DNA from: Cardiocondyla obscurior
Lineage: Eukaryota; Arthropoda; Insecta; Hymenoptera; Formicidae
Length of the DNA: 64,000 bases
Direction: 5' to 3'
Assembly: GCF_019399895.1 (NCBI RefSeq)
Contig: NC_091879.1
Coordinates: 3,241,001-3,305,000 of the forward strand
The notes beneath the pieces are model-generated. The model was not told where the DNA came from. It searched no databases and saw nothing but the letters and a program-made list of their open reading frames with translations. This document shows, in pieces, positions 12,901 through 24,423 of the stretch (positions are counted from its first letter, which is position 1; every line of letters begins with the position of its first letter). Position numbers and translations under genes: made by a program.

Positions 12901-14138
12901 CCGCTCGCATAGGAAAAGTGCATTTGCATGTGAACAGTGCAGGTCTCTTCGGGTCGGCAAATATCTGACTTTGTTCAACGTATAATTAATTTTGAATTTA
13001 AAGTATGTTTTTCCACTATATACAGACATACGCGTTTATATAAATATATATAGATATATATATATACACTTAAAGAAGAGACTGCCTCGTCTCTATTATT
13101 CATCAACGTTACGAAAAAATAATTAAGAAAACGTATTCTTATATAAGCTTGATATGACAATTTTTTAACGAAAGAAATAATTGATTCTAAGGAGGAATTA
13201 AAATAACTACTATTTTGTCGTCTATTTAAAAATAAAGAATATAATATGAAATTTAAGCCCGCGATGGTCTTTACACCCATCATCTTTGCGTTGCACATGA
13301 AATTTATTTTGCTGTATGTTATCAACGAAGCCTCTGGCCCTATTTCGTAAGACGAACAAGTGACGAATGCGTCGTTTTGATAAAATTTTTTGAATTTAGA
13401 TCACAGGGCAACATTACAGGGTCGTTAGGGTCAGGATAAGTCGATTAGATTATTGACGTTAAACGCGGTTATAAGTGCATCGGTTATGTAAAATATGATA
13501 CGACGAAAACGAGATGAATTCTAGGACATCGTAATGACATGTTAAGATTACTAAAATTTAGCTCTCATTAAAATTTATGATACTATTTGTCCAAATCAAG
13601 CATGTTTTTTTTTTATCCCGTTGCTGTTAATTTTTACCTCTCTTTTCTATTTTCTTGCTTTCTGCTCTGTTAAAAAGTTATTTCATTTCGTTTCACATCT
13701 CATTAAATTACATATGTATGTGCGTATGACGCGCACATTTTATTCTTTATCTTATCCCATTTTATTCTACTTTTATCCTATTCCTCTTAAATTTTATGTC
13801 TAACTTATTACGTGTTATTTCAATTTAATTTTTTTGTTTGATTTACCTTTATAATACGCTTTATCCATCGTCAACTTTACTCTTGAATCCGAGTACAATA
13901 TGAAATGATTAAAGTCCTACGATAAGAGTTCTACGACATTGGGCGGTCCTGCGTATGCGCATGTGGTTAATTATTGGAACACACGCACGAGTATCCTGCA
14001 AGAAAGCATGTTTAACCTGCTGATCAAGGGGCGTGGTGGACTTTGAACGTCACACGCATGTACAATGTATATACGTATACGTATATCTACAACTAATGAG
14101 GACACGCAAATGTAATAATCATATTAATAATTTTAAAC

Positions 14139-14186
<48 letters not shown>

Positions 14187-14479
14187 TTTTTTTTTTTTTA
14201 CATATATTTACACACATACCTTCTCAAAACGACATCTTATTGTGTGCGTATTTACAGCCTTCATAAACAGGGTCGTTACTGTCATAGTACTGATCAGACT
14301 CCACTGTAGTTAAGATATGGAATTCCATCATATTCAAGTAACAAATTTGTGGAAAGTTAACATTTATGTCTCTGTTAATAAATAGATATAATAATGAGTT
14401 AATGAATAGATACGACATAACGTAAGTTTATAATGTTGTTATAAAATACAGAGTATATGTATTACTTGAGCTGAAATCA
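9943..14479. other. Intergenic region with scattered GC-rich islets, no supported gene
   Basis: Mostly AT-rich. Islets differ in composition. About 10480-10640 contains a palindromic CRE-like TGACGTCA near 10530. About 10940-11110 has CCACGCCC followed by TTATAAAG. About 11380-11640 and 12000-12200 are mixed GC-rich stretches. Open frames in these islets have no recognisable domain. They could be enhancers or 5' exons of a transcript that includes mir-8 downstream, but this is not shown. Confidence 0.4.
14142..14181. repeat. (TA)n microsatellite
   Basis: An uninterrupted TA dinucleotide run of about 40 bp, followed by a poly(T) tract. Confidence 0.95.
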
Positions 14480-15699
14480 GAGATGCAAACCGGTTCTGAA
14501 GCATAGCCGTGGACCAACCCAAATTTGGATGAACCGAAGGTAAGTTCTAAACAGAATTTAATATACAATTAATTTTATTTAGGCAGCAGTTTACATTTTA
14601 TAAATAATAATGATTTTATTTCTAGCAATCAAAAATAATTCATAAAGAAATTGTTGCCCAACATTTTTATAAACGTCCTAGCTTTTCCAACATATTGGAC
14701 AAATGTATTTCTTACAAACGTATAAAATATCATTAATATTATAATTTTTAATTGCTGTTACGATAATAATTAAATATAACTTTAAATTTAAGAAAAAAAA
14801 TATAAATTAATATTTTAAAATCTCCTAAATTTATTAAGAAATAAAGGTCCCGATTATCTGAACGAGAAGTAAAGAAAAAAAATTACTTTAAATAATTAAA
14901 TTAAAGTTGTAAGACGATAGACTTTTGTTACTCATCAAGCGTTCGAACTTTAATCCAAGAGGTTAAAAAAAGAAACGCGTTACCTCTAGGTCCGAGTATA
15001 TTAGCGAAATTGTTAAGTAAAGGACATCGGTGGGTTCGATTCTGTTAACGCGTGTACACGATGGCACGTAAATGCAGTCATTGCCCCGACGGCTGGCCGG
15101 CCAGGCTGCTGGCCAGGCCGGCTGGCCGACCGGCCGAATACCGAACCGCCGCCACCTGCGCCATTCACGGCCAGCCAATCCTCGCGTCGCCGAAACCGCG
15201 TGAGACATCGGCTCTCCCCCTTATCATGCCAACCAGCCATGTCCAGTCGAACCGCGACCGCGACGTCCGCGACTCGACTTCTGAACCCGAGACGTGCTTC
15301 CGCGCGCGCCAACGCTTTCCCTCATCCCCTGCGTGCAATGCCACGGCACGCCAACCGATCGAGGTAAGTTACGACAGTCACAGCACGCTACTTTAGTGGG
15401 GAAGCAACCAGTATACGGGAAGGGGAAGGTGGACGGCGTCGACGGTACGTTGCCAGCCGGTCGACGCACAATGCGGCCGCTCAGTTCGCTTCGATCGGCT
15501 GAAGCGTGTGGATATTCTCAGTGTGTGAATGGTTTTTCTTTTTTTTTTTTCTTTCTACTTACCTCGCCTCGCCGCTCCTCGCCTTGCCACGCCGCGACTC
15601 GACCGACTCGACTCGACTCGACTCGCCTCGTCTGGCCTTGCTGGGGCCTTCGTCGCGCCTCGTCGCGTCTCACCTCGCCTCGCCGCGCCCCGCCCGGTA

Positions 15700-15738
<39 letters not shown>

Positions 15739-16810
15739 CCGCGTCGTACCGCGCCTCGTCTCCACACCACACCACATCACTCCACTCGGCTCATCTCATC
15801 TCTTGTCTCCGTTCATTCAGTTCTAATCCTTTCTATTTGTCTCGTTCCGTCTTATTCAGTCTCATTTTTACTAGCTTTATTTCATCTCATATCATCTCAT
15901 CTCATCTCGTTCTGTCTCATCTCGTCTCGGTCCTGCCTGCTTTCCTTCCTTCCTCGGCCACCGCTTACCTTTGCTTTCTTCATTTTTTTTTTCCCCCTGG
16001 GCCTTTATTCACCCATTCATTCAACGACGTTAAAATCGTAGATAAAATATGTAAACGAAGGAAACATATATTAGAGAATGCATATCGCTCGTAGATAACA
16101 GGTTTTCTTGATTACCGCGGGATAGGCCGACTCTGCCGTCTTTCGTTAAAACGTACTCTGAAACTCGCCGGTCAAATTCTCAGATTGATTCTAGATCTTT
16201 AACTTGTCCCGTGGGTTGCTTCTATCTCTTCTTTGCTCCTCGCCATCTTTCTACGTCCTTCTCTGGAATACTGTTGTGCTACACGCTTCCGGCTGACTGT
16301 GCGCTTTTTAGGCCTGCGCGCGCGACTCGCGCAATGGTCGTCGCGATCCCCTCTTTTTTTATTTTCATTATATTTTTTTTATCCCAACGTGACTGTCGAT
16401 CAACTGTAAATCTTCCCGACGAACGCGAAGAGGGTGGAGTCCACCGAGGACGTTTTCCGCGAGATCACGAAACGTCTGTAATACGGCAACGATGACGACG
16501 GTATTAATGATAATGTTAATGATAATCGATAACGACGATCACGCTGGGGATGATAATGATATATAACGATGGTAGTAACGAGGACAATTAACGGTGACTA
16601 CGAACGATGACGGCGGCAACGAGACAGACCCTATCGAGACGCGTGTCCGGATGTATTAGTCTCCGGGTATCAAAGAACAGGCGCCATGTCGTTTTCCTCG
16701 AACAACTGACTGACCGATCGATCTTCTTCAGTGGCGTAATGTGCGCACAATTACTACAGCTAATTGGCTAATACTCTGCTTTTCTTTTTGTTCTCGTAAG
16801 GTAAGTGAAG
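14480..16810 (+). promoter_or_regulatory. GC-rich transcription-unit-like region, candidate promoter/5' exons of the mir-8 primary transcript
   Basis: A conspicuous GC/CpG-rich block lies in an AT-rich desert. On the plus strand there are three strong donor matches: GAAG|GTAAGT at 14539/14540, GAG|GTAAGT at 15363/15364 and AAG|GTAAGT at 16800/16801. The stretch 15040-15363 is open on both strands. From ATG 15061 a frame with the start MARKCSHCPDGWPARLLARP runs to the donor, but it is low-complexity and unrecognised. No protein-coding gene follows on the plus strand for 29 kb, but mir-8 does, 4-6 kb downstream. I infer a long non-coding pri-miRNA with its promoter here; RNA evidence would decide. 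Confidence 0.4.
15556..15910. repeat. TCG/CTCG-rich low-complexity tract
   Basis: Imperfect CTCGC and GACTCGACTCGA repeats are followed by a pure (TCG)n run at about 15696-15728, then TCTCATCTCATC repeats up to about 15910. Open frames spanning it (Arg/Ser/Leu-rich, or Asp-rich on the other strand) are products of the repeat and not genes. Confidence 0.9.
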
Positions 16811-18431
16811 GTCGCAAACGGAGCTGAAATCAAAATTAATTAAAACGATAATTTTAAATTGTAGTCGAGGTTTTTTTCTCCTTTTTTTTTTTTTTTCCGA
16901 GTACTGTTTTTTTTCTTTCTTTTTTTTATTTGTACATATATATTTTTTTTTAATAAAAACTTGGGTATTTGTTAATAAATTAATTTTACATTTTTATCAT
17001 ATTTTTTTTTTTTTGTAAGTCTTGATATAAAACTGAAATTCATTATCAATTACGTAATCACGAGATAACGCGGTTACCATGTGCTTCTAGCATAGTACGT
17101 AAACAAATCGTGAAGATTGGCATTAAATTAAATCAAATGGAGTACGAAGGAAATAGTAATTAATTGGAGGATTAAGTGTTTAACTTGGTTTATGTTACTT
17201 TATAATTATGTGGTTTTTCCTTTTTTTTCTTTTTAATTTTATCAAGTATAAACGCGGAATTAAAGATAACTCATTTTTCTTTTTCAGCATTTTTTTAAAC
17301 TCAATTATTCGAACTAAGTAAAATTAAATAAATTACTGGACATGATTATTTGAACAGAATATTACATTATTTTTTAAATGTTTCTGTTTTAAGTACAATA
17401 ATTATAAATAATATGCTTTAATTATTCAAAGAAATGGAATATTTTACGTTTCTATCTCGGTCTCTAGATTATACGTGCATATTTAAATAGAACAATTTTC
17501 ACGACGTACACGCGTGACGAATATATAAATACATATATATTTATTTTGACGATTTGACTGAGTAAGAGACGAATCAAACGTGTTAAAAAGTTATCAAATA
17601 AGAAAATTGAATTTAAATTTGATATTTAAGTTTTATATGATATTTAACAGCTATGGACTTTTTTCATTTATGTTCTTTTTTTTTTTACATATAATTAAAG
17701 TAACACTATACAGAGGAAGCTTTTGCTTCGACAAAACGGCGCACCCAGTACCGAATGGTGTGGGGTTTAATTAAATTAACCATCAGCAGTTGTAGCAGTT
17801 CCCTCACGTCATTCCCTCGTCACATTACATTTTCTTAATGCATTGTTATTCGTGAGATTTCTATCTGGCTTTAACTTTGAATGTACTATTTTTATCTCAA
17901 TCTTGGCACTTATTGTTAGCACAGATATTTTCAGTCAGACTCTTATTTCAAATTTATAACAGACGTTGTTCTTATTTTACATTTCTTCTACATTCATTTT
18001 GGACTAAGGGAGTCCGGGCTAAAATATCTGGGCTAAGGATAAGTATCAAATATCCAGTTCACGCCGGGGAGGTAAATTCTACGTTCGAATGTCACGGTCG
18101 GGTTTGATAATATCACGGTGATCCTCATTTATATTACGCTATAATAAGAAAAAAATTAATTATAATGTAAAAAAAAAAAATAAAAAAAAATATGTATATT
18201 GCATTGAGATCAATATTAATCGAAACATGTTATTTGGATCAAATATGTGTACATATTAGAGTAATAGAGTAATGATGATTAGAAAGATTAAGGCATATAT
18301 GTACAGAGTGCCTGTAATACGTCCCGTTAGAGTCTGGATAGCAAACGACAGCACGTTTTTATCCTCTGCTAAAATGAAGAGTGTAGTGTTAGATTCGCAC
18401 TCGCATTTACTCATATTGCTCGAAATGCGCC

Positions 18432-18498
<67 letters not shown>

Positions 18499-20954
18499 TG
18501 TCGCGTCCAAAGCCACGTATAACGCTTGCGCAGGCGTGGATAGTCTGGCGCCAGCAGGTGCGGTTAAATATAGCTTATGCAACGGTATCCTCTCTCCGTT
18601 TGCGTGCTCTCTTGCTTCTCTCCACCTTTTTCTCACTGTTCTTTTTTTTCTTTTTCCCTTTTCCTCTCCTTTTTCTTCTACATTTTCTCTCCCCCCCCCT
18701 CTCTTTCTCTCTTCTTTCCCTCGTTCTTTCTTATTTCTCTTCTTTAATCTCCTGTTTCTTTTTCTTTCTTTTTTTTTTTTTTTATTAAAATAATATATTG
18801 TTAATATATACACGATATAAAAAATATTTTCAGAGCCCAACTTGTAAATTAAACATTATCCCATTGCTTATTTGTCGGAATAATTGTAATCTTTCTTATT
18901 TTTATATATAGATTTATATAAATTTATTTGCTGCTAGCGTGTACACGTGGCATAATTGTAATTTGTGATAAATATGTATATAACCGTATATCTGATTTTA
19001 ACATTTTTACGCAATTTATTATGCACTTTTTTTTTCTCACAAATACATATCAATAAAATATAAATTATTATCAGTTTTGTATTGCATTACTTTAAATTAA
19101 TAGATAACTAAATTGTACCTAATTATTATTATTAAAATTGTAAGTCGAACAAATATCCAAACGAATAGCAATGAGATTTTTTAGTAATTTACTTTTTAAT
19201 TTATTTAATCTTTAGCGACATTAATATCATTACCAATGGTATCATTGGTATCAGAAACATACGATCATGAATCCGCAAAGTCACTTGCGTACTTAAATAC
19301 GTGTCATTAATATTATATGTATGATACATGTGGTATGTTGATCGAGAGGTTTCATTTGCATCTGCAACAAACATGGTCCTCGCAACCGCATATCTCGCAT
19401 CTTATAATAACCCGACATTTCCATTCATTCAGCATCCATCTTATTTCTCGGATTTCTACGGAATCGAAGGCCTCACAACGCCACGGTTTCAAGCAGATTC
19501 AAACAGTGCAGTGTTTAATACTTGCAATATTGTTAAAAGAAATAATTTAATAGTTACTTCTTTTTTTTTTTTTTTTTCTACAGTTATTTCAAGTTTATCT
19601 CTGCTACATCTTTCATAAAATATCCAGACAGTTAAATGTTCTGTTTAATTATCTCGTTGAAATATTTAGAAATGATTTTTCCTTCGTAAAATGCGACATT
19701 GTTTCGTTTCTATATTACATGTACAAACATATTTAGAATAAAAAAAAAAAATAAATTATTTAGGTTTACGTGAAATAGGAGTTTTTGAGTATGTTGTATT
19801 CAGTAATCTTCTCTTGGTAAATCGAGACCTGGGCTGAAATTATCAATATATTGATACAGAAGATTTTGATTTGAACAAGTGTTTTTCGATAACTCGTTGA
19901 ATATCTCATTGAATGTTAAAGTCATTAAGAGAACCGTCAAGGTATTAATGATGTCGCATACACCTACGTTTACTTTGTTATAGTTGGATACTTTCTGGCT
20001 GTAAGTAAAAACTTATCAACCAGCAAATAAAAGTTTCAGTCCTTTTATGCGAAGAGTTGCAACTCGTGTAAGAGAAAATAAAGATGTAATCGCATGTGTG
20101 TAAAAAAATATATATATAATGCTCATCGTTCTCTAGAACACTCGCGTATATTTTTATAACAGATAGAACCATCCTATTTTTAATTGTAATAATGCAAGAT
20201 ATGTTTTAAAAAAATAATTTGTCTTCTTTCAGTCGAACTCTACTTACAAAGCTAAAGAAATTTTTTTTTTTCAAGATTACTTTAGAGATTTTAAATCTCG
20301 ATTATCGGCTGTTCGTTATTGCTGTAATACTTTAGATAATAATTGATACGCGTGTAAATCTAGACCGTGTATTTTATTAAAACTCAGTCTTTAATCTAAT
20401 TCAACCGTTCTTATTGAATTTAATTTTATCTACGTTGCTTTCCCAATTTTACTACTGGTTGATAAAAATAAAAGATAAATATCTCGTTAGAAATACTATT
20501 TAATTGCAATTCTATTTCAATTCTATTATGCGATCAGAATTAAATTACAGTTATTCCTTTTAAATTTATTTAATATTATTTAATTTAATAATATTATTCG
20601 TCGAAGCCACATCATAATTGGTGTGATGACCAGTTTGACTCACTTTCACAAATATTGCTATGACGACACCTGCATTTATATGCAGGGATCGTTCTTCGTT
20701 TCTTCAGATTTTTATTTTATTATTTAAAGGTAACTGTACGAATAACTAAAAAGCAGGCATGGTTTTTTTTAACCTTTTGGTTGAGAAAGAAAGTGTCGAA
20801 TACATTTGTGTGCGTGCCGATTTCACAAGCGTTAATGAATGTAAAACGTTATTTTAAAAAAGCACGAGAACGTGACCTTCCCTTGTTAATTACATTTAAA
20901 AAAAAGAGAATTTTCAGATAGCACTGGGAGGGAATATTTGCTACCAGCGGATGG
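16811..20954. other. AT-rich intergenic region upstream of mir-8
   Basis: No open frame with recognisable protein features. It holds several poly(T) tracts, a (GA)n microsatellite at 18435-18495 and a polypyrimidine tract at 18600-18780. If mir-8 is transcribed from the 15-16 kb islets, this would be intron or non-coding transcript body. Confidence 0.4.
18435..18495. repeat. (GA)n microsatellite
   Basis: About 60 bp of alternating GA without interruption. Long GA runs can bind GAGA-type factors in insects, but nothing else here supports a regulatory role. Confidence 0.95.
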
Positions 20955-21040
20955 AGTATCTGTTCACATCTTACCGGGCAGCATTAGATTGAAGTTGAGA
21001 GTTCTAATACTGTCAGGTAAAGATGTCGTCAGGATTCCGA
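20955..21040 (+). ncRNA. mir-8: mir-8 microRNA precursor (miR-8/miR-200 family)
   Basis: The plus strand carries TAATACTGTCAGGTAAAG at 21005 onward (mature 3p arm about 21005-21027). This is the conserved miR-8-3p with seed AATACTG. The 5p arm at 20967-20988 begins CATCTTACCGGGCAGCATTA, the conserved star strand. The arms are separated by a loop of about 16 nt and pair over their length, and the stem extends a few bases outside both arms. miR-8 in flies regulates growth and insulin signalling in fat body and controls atrophin and other targets. No other known miRNA was seen nearby, consistent with mir-8 being a solitary intergenic miRNA. Confidence 0.96.
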
Positions 21041-24000
21041 AAACAACGATTCTGAAAAGGAAAGAATTTATCGATGAACGAGAGTAATAATTATGTTATC
21101 GAGACGCAACGTTTTAAATTCTTTAAATACGCCTTTTTTTCTTTTTCAACGTTTTGTAAAAATTCAAATTATTATAGAAAACGAAGGAGAATCAATTTAT
21201 ATGTAAGTAAATGCAATGTACAAATCAATAATGTGATTAATGTAGAAAAAAAATTTACAAAACTTATTTTGATGAATTGATAGAAGAGATTTATCGCCAG
21301 CAATACGTTAAACGATTAAAGGCATACTTACGATGTGGTTGAAGATACTTATTGTCATGTAATTTCGTAAATTCTTCACGATAAGGTGCATAAATAACTC
21401 CCGCTTCCGTAGGTGACGATAATAAACAATCGTATTTCATAAAATCTTATCAGAGATCACGATTAGGATGAGAATACGCTTTTCTTCTTTTTGTAGAGCC
21501 ACAAGAATATCAAACTTATGTTATACTGAAACAAACGTTAATTGTAATTATGTGCTGTAACAAATTGTATGTTTTGTGTACTTATTTTATTAATAAATGA
21601 TTAATAATAAATTTAAATTCTAAGAAAATTAAATTATTCTTCCGTTCCTTTTTACCTTTTCTTGAAGAAAATAATATGAAATTTAATAGAATAAAGTAAT
21701 TTTCGAACTGCGATTGAATGTGATTCTTCAGAGTTTTACTTGGCCAAAGCCTGCACGCTTCTCGAAGAAGGGAGAGAAGAGAGAGCTACAAAAAGACCTA
21801 AGTCTTCGCGCGAGTAGTCTAATCTAAAAATAGAGGAAACGTTTTCTGAAAGTTTCTCGGCGAGAACTGATTGAAAATTCATATATTGGATACGTCGAAA
21901 AACGAATGGAAAAAATATTGGATAATAAAATAAATGTCTCATGCCTGTAGTATTATTTGCGATAAAATTATTTTCTTTCTCTCTCTACTTCTTCTATTCA
22001 TTTAAAATTAAAAGAATATTACTAGCAAAGTCGGTGAAGAATATAATTTAATTTTATAATTTTATATATAAATAAATTACATGTGCACGAATTATAATGA
22101 GAATTATATGTATAATAAGTACACAAAAGCATTTTACTCAATTCTGTCTTATTTATACTTTATTTTATATTTAATTTGCTGTATTTTATTTCTATTTTAT
22201 TTTGCCGTAATATACATTATTTACCTTAATTTAATCATTTATTCATTTAAATCACTGAGAAATTAAGATACACCAACTGACAAATCCGTCAATACCGGGC
22301 CACCGAGGTTAGGTTTGCGCGGTGACGAATCGTCCGAAATCATATGAAAAGTATCAAGAATCATTAGGAATACAGGAGGAGTAAGTTGGTGGCACAGCGA
22401 GACCCCCGTTCTCGCTTCTGTTGGGCTCATATTGACCAACCAAAAAATAGTAATTTAAAATAAGAATTATTTGATTGGTTAATATAAGCCAATCAAATAA
22501 TTCTTATTTTAAATCTCTATTTTTTGGTTGGTCAATATGGGCCCAACAGAAGCGGGAACCGGGGTCTCGCCGTGCCACCAACTTACTCCTCCTATATTCC
22601 TAATGATACTTGATACTTTTTCGACGATTTCAACGACAGTTCGATGCCGCAAAAGCCCGGAATTGACAGATTTGTCAGCTGATGTATTAATTTCTCGAAT
22701 ATTTAAATAAATTATTAAATTACCGTGATACCGATAATAAATGATTAAATTACTGTTTTTAATTGTAATTAAAAATTAAATATGATGTATTTTATTGTTA
22801 ATGCATTTTTGACTAAGTATAAATGCTGTGAACGTATGTTAAAATTATATGAAAGACATGAAAGGTGCTGAAGTATGTATCGTGTAAAATACATATATCC
22901 GTAGTTTGTTGCTGAAAATTATTGAATGAAAAACGGGTTTCTTTAAAAAAGAATGAATAACAAAACGCTACTGTTATTATATAATTATAATGAGTATTAC
23001 TCTTAATATTCTTTGAGGTACAATATTAAAACATGCGCGTACAATTTTTTCTACATTAAATATATATATACATTTACATATATATTTATATATATGCGCG
23101 CATAAATGTATATAACATGAAATTTATAACTACTTTTTATTAATTTGACGTTATATCTTTCTGCTGATTCTTAAGTCCTATCAAATTCTTTTACGTAACA
23201 ATATAATAAATATACATAAAGAAATTAGCATCTAGCATAAAAATAATAGCGTCTTTCCGATGTTCTATCAAGCACTTTTAATATCCATCAAACATGATAT
23301 TACTTTTATTCAACCTTACGTATTACGTACTACGAATAATTACGCCCATTTTAATTTTCTTCTAAACAAGAATTTTCTAAAATCAATTATTAAATCGGAT
23401 CGGATATATTTTTATTTTTGATCTTGATAATATGTATGATAAATATGACATTTTATATGGATTTTATATGACGCGAACAAAGTTATTCGTAATTTGTAAG
23501 ACTGTTAGAATCGCGCTAGAACCTTTTCAACTCACAATGCGACGCCTTGGCAGTGACATGATCCTAACTGCTTTTCACTACACGTTAACTATTGTGTCAA
23601 TAGGAAAAAATCTTTTTTATTTTTTCTTTTTCTTTTTTTTTTCCAAAAATATGTGAATAAGAATAACTGGCTCGTAAGAAAGGAGCGTTGACCTGCAACA
23701 TAAAACCTCCTTACAAAACTTTTAAAACTTGGGCTTATAAACTTGTACTTGTACATACATTTGTAAAATAAGTAGCTGTAGTGACTTACTATTAGAGTGA
23801 CGCGACCGTGAAAAATTTGCGTGTGTGTACAGAGAAATCGATCATACACGTACGTAATATTTTATAATGACGTATTTTCTACACGTTAGAATAAAATATA
23901 TATATATATATATATATCGTGTAATAAATGTAAAGAGAGAAAATTAATTTTCTTCTCTCTTTCTAAGCCCATTCTCGCAATTTGTGCATTATGCGTTTAT

Positions 24001-24423
24001 ATAAGTACACAGAATAATCAAATATAGCAATATTCTGTACGTTACAGCAACGAATTGGAACCGAATATAAATGAAATAAATAGTTTTACAATAGGAATGT
24101 GATTTTTCTCGTGTTACATTTAAATATATAATTAATGTTTGAAATGTGCATAACATAATGTCGACATGTATTTTGTAATTCCAATTTAAAAAAAAAAACG
24201 ATTTGACCATTTTCTTCACGTATTTACATTTTTTATGATATTTGACCTGCATTTTCATGTGAAATTCACCAAAAAATTCCTTAAAGAGTTACTTTCCTTC
24301 ATTACTTACAATTTACCAAAAGGCGCCAGCGCCTCATATTTATCATTACGATCTACTGACTAAACAAGTAAATAAGTAAGATTAGGCTGTTGCGTTGTAG
24401 TGTTACAGCATTAGTTTTTATCT
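21041..24423. other. Intergenic region between mir-8 and the DCX-EMAP 3' end
   Basis: It contains foldback element copy 2 (22265-22700) and otherwise AT-rich sequence with no supported gene. Possible plus-strand poly(A) signals follow mir-8 (for example near 21590). The DCX-EMAP stop codon itself overlaps a minus-strand AATAAA at 24422-24427. Confidence 0.5.
22265..22700. mobile_element. Foldback (MITE-like) element, copy 2
   Basis: Same structure as the element at 1300-1745, in the same orientation. The outer ends are ACTGACAAATCCGTCAA (from about 22274) and TTGACAGATTTGTCAG (to about 22679). The inner arms meet near 22485 (TTGATTGGTT / AGCCAATCAA). Its right arm, about 22503-22680, is nearly identical to copy 1. 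The ends are flanked by TA (GATA|CACC... and ...GATG|TATT), compatible with a TA target duplication as in Tc1/mariner-type MITEs; this last point is tentative. AT-rich flanks with inverted similarity may extend it to about 22100-22810. Confidence 0.82.

Noticed and set aside
14973..15054. tRNA-like layout: AACGCGTTA ... GGGTTCGATTCTG ... TTAACGCGT with perfect 7-bp outer stem
   Set aside because: The T-stem bases on the two sides of TTCGATT are not complementary and no D or anticodon stem forms, so this is an inverted repeat plus chance.
15506..16094. Long overlapping open frames on both strands over the TCG-rich tract
   Set aside because: They exist in several frames at once because the repeat lacks stops; composition is Arg/Ser/Leu- or Asp-rich with no domain.
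18546..18560. GCCAGCAGGTGCGG resembling a CTCF site
   Set aside because: A single degenerate match without supporting context; insect CTCF specificity differs and chance matches are common.
22849..22872. TGAAAGACATG resembling the 5' end of miR-71
   Set aside because: The match stops after 11 bases and there is no hairpin partner or neighbouring miR-2 cluster.
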